DNA of 40,557 nt from a virus. Each line of letters opens with the position of its first letter. Positions within the stretch are counted from its first letter, which is position 1. The notes beneath the pieces are model-generated. The model made no database searches, had not been told where the DNA came from, and was given only the letters and a program-made list of their open reading frames with translations. This document shows positions 38,101 to 40,557 of the stretch, piece after piece. The translations under genes were made by a program, and so were the position numbers. Where the stretch lies: positions 1-40,557 of the IMG/VR virus record IMGVR_UViG_3300012931_000039. One strand, 5' to 3'.

Positions 38101-40557
38101 CATGCCGCACGCCCAGGGTGTAGCTCACGGCGGGCGTGAGCGAGAGCCAGACTTCAGCCGACCCCGCCGGGAGCCGGGCCACCAGCACTGCCTCGTCCGC
38201 CGGGTCGCCCTGTGGCCGCTGGTAGACCTCGAGCGGCACGTCCGTCTCGCCCACCGTCCACGAGAACTTGGTCCGGCCGGCATCGTCCGGGTCGGCCGCG
38301 TGGCCCAAAGCGCTGGGCGCCACGAGGTCCGTCAGGTTGACGTCCTGCCAGGCACTCCAGGCCGTAGGCCGCTGGTCGTTCCGGAAGGCTTGCATCCGGA
38401 TCCAGATCCGCGCCCCCGCATCGACCAGCGGGGTCAGGAAGTCGGCGGGGAGATAGCCTTCGGAATACGTGGCCAGCAGCGCGCCGCCATCAGCGGGGGC
38501 CGAGCCCCCGGCATGCCATTGGACCCGGAGCCAGGCGCGCGCGGTGTCCAGGGCGGCCTTGTTGGTGACGGTCACGGCGACCTGCTTGTTGCCGCTCGCC
38601 GCGAGGGTGAAGGTCGGGCTGGTGTTGAACTGGCTATTGGGCCCCGAATCCAGCAGCCGCAGGACCAGCCCTTCAGGTTGGACGGTGCGTTGGACCACCT
38701 GGAGGATCCGCGCCCCACCCCGGACCCCGGCGTTGGGCAGGTGGGCCACGTCGAGGATCAACTCATCGCCCAGCCGCTCCACCACGGTGTCCAGCACTTC
38801 GACGTTGCCGAACACCCCGCCCCGGCCGAAGCGGTCGAAGATCTCCATTGCCAGGGAATGCTCTGTGCTCCAGACACCCCCCGCAAACGGGTATCCACCC
38901 CCCTGGAGCGCGGCGTGGGTAACGGAGATCGTGCCTGGCAGGTCGAACACCAACTCCCGCGGCCCCTCCGTGGCACTGTCTGGCGTCCCGTCCCCGTCCG
39001 AGTCGAGCGGCACCTCGCGCGTCCGGGTGAGGCTCTGCACATCATCCAGCGGCCGTTCGGTGCCGAACTCATCACTCCAGGCCCGGAACTCCTGTTGCGC
39101 AATCCGAATCGTGTTGTAAATGGTGCTCTCGTCCAGCTCGAAGATCACCGTGTCGGGGCTGCGCAGATCCGTCAGGTCGTAGGTGTTGCTGGGCGCCGTG
39201 AGGTTGCGCACCCGCACCACGACGATCTCGATCTCGCCGTCGTCGCCGCGGCGGAGCCCCACGCCGAACAACCCACACAGCAGTCGCAGACAGTCGCCCA
39301 AGACGGGCGGGTCGGTGATCCGGAGCGTGATCAGCAGGTTGGGGCCCAATGCGCTCTTGGTGGCCGCCGCCAGGGTGCTATCCCAGGGAATCCCGGCGTC
39401 ACTGAGGAGCGCCGTGATCAAGTCAACCGGGTGGCCCTCGTAGTGGTAGGGGTTGTCCTTGCCCACGACGTTGCGCCAGGCGTAGAGCCGGTACTGGGCG
39501 CCGACGAGGGGCGGGCTGGCATCCCAGGGCGTGCCGACCGTCGAGACGATCAGGGCGCTCTGCGCGTTGGCCAGCAGCGGCCCGTAGGGGGCGTACTCCT
39601 CGAACTGCACGACCGGGATGAAGTCATCCACCAGCGTGCCGTCCAGGTCAGCCACGCGGACCGTGAGGTCGCTGAAGACGGGTTGGTCGCCTGTTGGCTC
39701 GTAGACCCCTTCCCAACTGGTCTGGGCGAAGCGGTTGGCCCGGCCCAGGGCGAGCGCGCCCATGCCCCGCGGCGGCCCTAATTCATAGCGGCCGTCTTCC
39801 ACCGGCAGGAACCCTTGCTCGAAGGCCAGGGTCACGGTATGGGCCCCGGCGTCGGCGTCCACCACCTCGAAGACCGGGGCTCCCCGATCGGGCACCGGGC
39901 CCCAGCCACCGTGAATCGGCCCCCCAATCAGGCAGCTGATCGCCGGCAGGTAGTCGGTGTAGCGGGCGAAGGCCCGGCGTGTGAACTCCACCCTCTGTGA
40001 ATCGGCGATCTGGAACTGCCAGCGCAGCGCATCCAGCAGCCGGTAACTGTTCACGTAGCCGGCGATCAGCACCGTGCCCCAGCTCGAGCCCCCGTCGTCG
40101 CTCATCTCCACGTAGGCCCGCCGGTGCACCAGCGTCTGCCGGCCGTTCGCATCCACGATCGCCCGGGTGATGAGGCGGTAGGTGGTGTAGACGAGGGCTT
40201 CGACGAGGTCGATCCGGACGTCCTGGTTGGCGTTGCCCTGCGTCTCGAAGCGCCAGCGGCGGTGGCCGCTGTTCTCGAAACTCACGCCGAACGTCTTGGC
40301 GCCGATCAGCGTCCGGGTCCCTCCCCCGAAGTTCTCGCGGTAGTAGGTGACGGTGGCCCCGCTGAAGGCCAGCACGAACCGGCATTGGCCGCCGGCATTG
40401 GCCAACGCCAGCGTCCCCAGCACCGTGTCCTCGACCAAGACGCCGGCCGCGCCGCGGACGGCGCGCACTTGCACGGTGTTCGCATCGATCGGGCCGAGTT
40501 TGATCCCGATCCCGTCCTGGTAGACGCCACCAGTGGCGCTCGCGCGGGCGTAGAAGG
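35186..40557 (-). CDS. Giant tail / host-specificity protein, main part
   Basis: With its N-terminal part at 1-501 this makes a 1945-aa protein. Beyond the jelly-roll-like start (FYARASATGGVYQDGIGI) come tail-tip-like beta regions. A fibronectin-III-like middle (FSWTVGETDVPLEVYQRP) follows. The C-terminal third (FWRQVGDGATAGAPDWDTVL and later Gly/Ala/Thr-rich repeats) is in the style of tail fibres. A GTG at 40474 is not the real start. The gene likely combines the tip (J-like) and fibre functions in one chain and ends in an ATGA overlap. No chaperone peptidase motif was identified. Confidence 0.8.
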   Translation of the reverse strand, partial: FYARASATGGVYQDGIGIKLGPIDANTVQVRAVRGAAGVLVEDTVLGTLALANAGGQCRFVLAFSGATVTYYRENFGGGTRTLIGAKTFGVSFENSGHRRWRFETQGNANQDVRIDLVEALVYTTYRLITRAIVDANGRQTLVHRRAYVEMSDDGGSSWGTVLIAGYVNSYRLLDALRWQFQIADSQRVEFTRRAFARYTDYLPAISCLIGGPIHGGWGPVPDRGAPVFEVVDADAGAHTVTLAFEQGFLPVEDGRYELGPPRGMGALALGRANRFAQTSWEGVYEPTGDQPVFSDLTVRVADLDGTLVDDFIPVVQFEEYAPYGPLLANAQSALIVSTVGTPWDASPPLVGAQYRLYAWRNVVGKDNPYHYEGHPVDLITALLSDAGIPWDSTLAAATKSALGPNLLITLRITDPPVLGDCLRLLCGLFGVGLRRGDDGEIEIVVVRVRNLTAPSNTYDLTDLRSPDTVIFELDESTIYNTIRIAQQEFRAWSDEFGTERPLDDVQSLTRTREVPLDSDGDGTPDSATEGPRELVFDLPGTISVTHAALQGGGYPFAGGVWSTEHSLAMEIFDRFGRGGVFGNVEVLDTVVERLGDELILDVAHLPNAGVRGGARILQVVQRTVQPEGLVLRLLDSGPNSQFNTSPTFTLAASGNKQVAVTVTNKAALDTARAWLRVQWHAGGSAPADGGALLATYSEGYLPADFLTPLVDAGARIWIRMQAFRNDQRPTAWSAWQDVNLTDLVAPSALGHAADPDDAGRTKFSWTVGETDVPLEVYQRPQGDPADEAVLVARLPAGSAEVWLSLTPAVSYTLGVRHAEDAPFHGVSTTTEMSFTVPGAVPTLPAPYGASAFCGLGSPETIFSWHSTIGLCIQGAVVPSAIEVEMAVETAVGSGIPGAYTLQQTVPTAVSGLTRWETSAPVDGKLRYLRARHVRPGATASAYTAVVSVMPGLLKACSIPTVSTVQLFQDPSGAVRATVMTRGGGSVKIAAAVDTDPDDSSVFPDAAAVRAETALDTDEAGVAVSGTLLAISDGETAYVSVLAYEEAAGAGAESIDLGKQRISFVAGGGFAGLTTTHVKDGWAASLNGAESVVLLDSEGEEAFSNLEDATPIETTFTVSYMVNSQSLAGTLMELTLWKNDGPASTNWTQVGVKTYSVGQKHNQIDSISFAAQLDANWDLKAHLHFLGVLGGSGSLLMLSEISSPAGVEYDALSGSFSGATVTGSPPAEGDTLYGTAGAWAAVAGNVSTTRKFWRQVGDGATAGAPDWDTVLAADVVPGDLQEGQYNLLGGLATDVVLGTRVTGDATQRYQLYASGKMEWGAGGVAAVDTNLYRSAADTLKTDDALIVAGLLTAQAGLTVSGGSFVYGSNPFDLVASTSDGADTNVLRLSGGGAFGSTRGAVLQLIGNERAGGAGIAGSVYLDTGDVTGAQLHFRTANGAGLVEALTLNADQTATFAASIAASQAILGTSLGVNALVQGSSNANTGLIYLSPVTGTQAAFGRLVNNSGDLFWGVDRSTGGALFSGGTAYAGFLGVLSNQPLQFGTNATIRLTIAATGAADFQGHAVAMGALTATTVKATSGFAVVLGNVAGELRLQGTSVSNINLLNTSDNWGSLSLGALTATNDGAALSLVRATAGGNTFVGFYDTTPTLKGFIQYVAANDEMAFGVAGSSGKMRLGATAIVPESAALLTLGTTALPWKNPSFGYDASNRLDVTISDAGLVTYTAVGASAKHLFADDVDVSSGKVYRVNTTQVVGAQGAAVADATDPASTMARLNDWLARARAHGLIAT
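40538..40557. repeat. Contig-end direct repeat, right copy
   Basis: This copy is identical to bases 16-35. Position 40557 is the second base of a minus-strand codon, as is position 35, so collapsing the overlap keeps the reading frame of the giant tail protein. Confidence 0.85.

Noticed and set aside
37757-39781. Long open frame on the plus strand, opposite the giant tail gene
   Set aside because: It is antisense to a clearly coding frame, is rich in Arg/Gly/Pro/His as GC-rich shadows are, and has no supporting ribosome binding site or neighbour coupling.
1-40557. tRNA genes, insertion sequences, integrase or attachment sites
   Set aside because: None was recognised on either strand by eye. 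A tRNA search with a covariance model would be decisive, and I could not run one.

Overview
The window looks like an essentially complete genome of a tailed, siphovirus-type bacteriophage (about 40.5 kb, roughly two-thirds G+C by eye). Genes are tightly packed, and most neighbours share ATGA, GTGA or TGATG stop/start overlaps. The two contig ends share 20 identical bases (16-35 and 40538-40557). Joining them there leaves one 1945-codon tail gene open in frame across the junction, so the contig is circular or circularly permuted (about 40,537 bp). I see no integrase, CI-like repressor, tRNA, CRISPR array or insertion sequence, and no DNA polymerase or helicase, so replication probably relies on the host. 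The host cannot be named from the sequence; a high-GC bacterium using sigma70-like promoters is the most I can support.

Layout. A short divergent promoter region (25971-26125) separates two transcription units. The leftward unit starts with a possible ribbon-helix-helix regulator (25.97 kb) and a DUF1376-type replication protein whose gene carries a cluster of small palindromes (candidate origin). Next come a zinc-ribbon protein and a DNA hypermodification cluster: a PLP-dependent enzyme, an amino acid:DNA transferase-like protein, a P-loop 5-hmdU-DNA kinase, its helical partner, and a thymidylate-synthase-fold hydroxymethylase. An Nmad1/DUF1599-like protein, a PD-(D/E)XK-like protein, early-region hypotheticals and an HNH protein follow (down to 16.8 kb). 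A second leftward promoter at 16.8 kb precedes the late genes: terminase, portal-MuF fusion, protease and major capsid protein. An unusual cassette of three glycosyltransferases and a methyltransferase-like protein sits between capsid and connector genes. The unit continues with connectors, tail tube, a -1 frameshifted chaperone pair, a short tape measure, and the giant tail protein that crosses the contig ends. It finishes with a membrane/coiled-coil protein, an NlpC/P60 endolysin and a holin-like protein (33.9 kb).

The rightward unit (26.1-33.9 kb) holds mostly small genes. Recognisable are a RecT/ERF-like annealing protein, an SbcD-like nuclease without SbcC, zinc-ribbon proteins, and a cytosine-C5 methyltransferase whose gene contains a second, fully overlapping reading frame that also looks conserved. 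The two units converge at 33.93 kb with only 5 bp between stop codons.

How it fits together. The TS-like enzyme would make hydroxymethyl-dUMP. After incorporation into DNA, the kinase pair would activate the 5-hydroxymethyl group with pyrophosphate and the transferase would replace it with an amino acid. The PLP enzyme, of fold type II rather than a usual decarboxylase, would remodel the adduct. That combination makes the modified base hard to predict and is the most interesting system here. All functional calls rest on motif reading from the sequence, without database searches.
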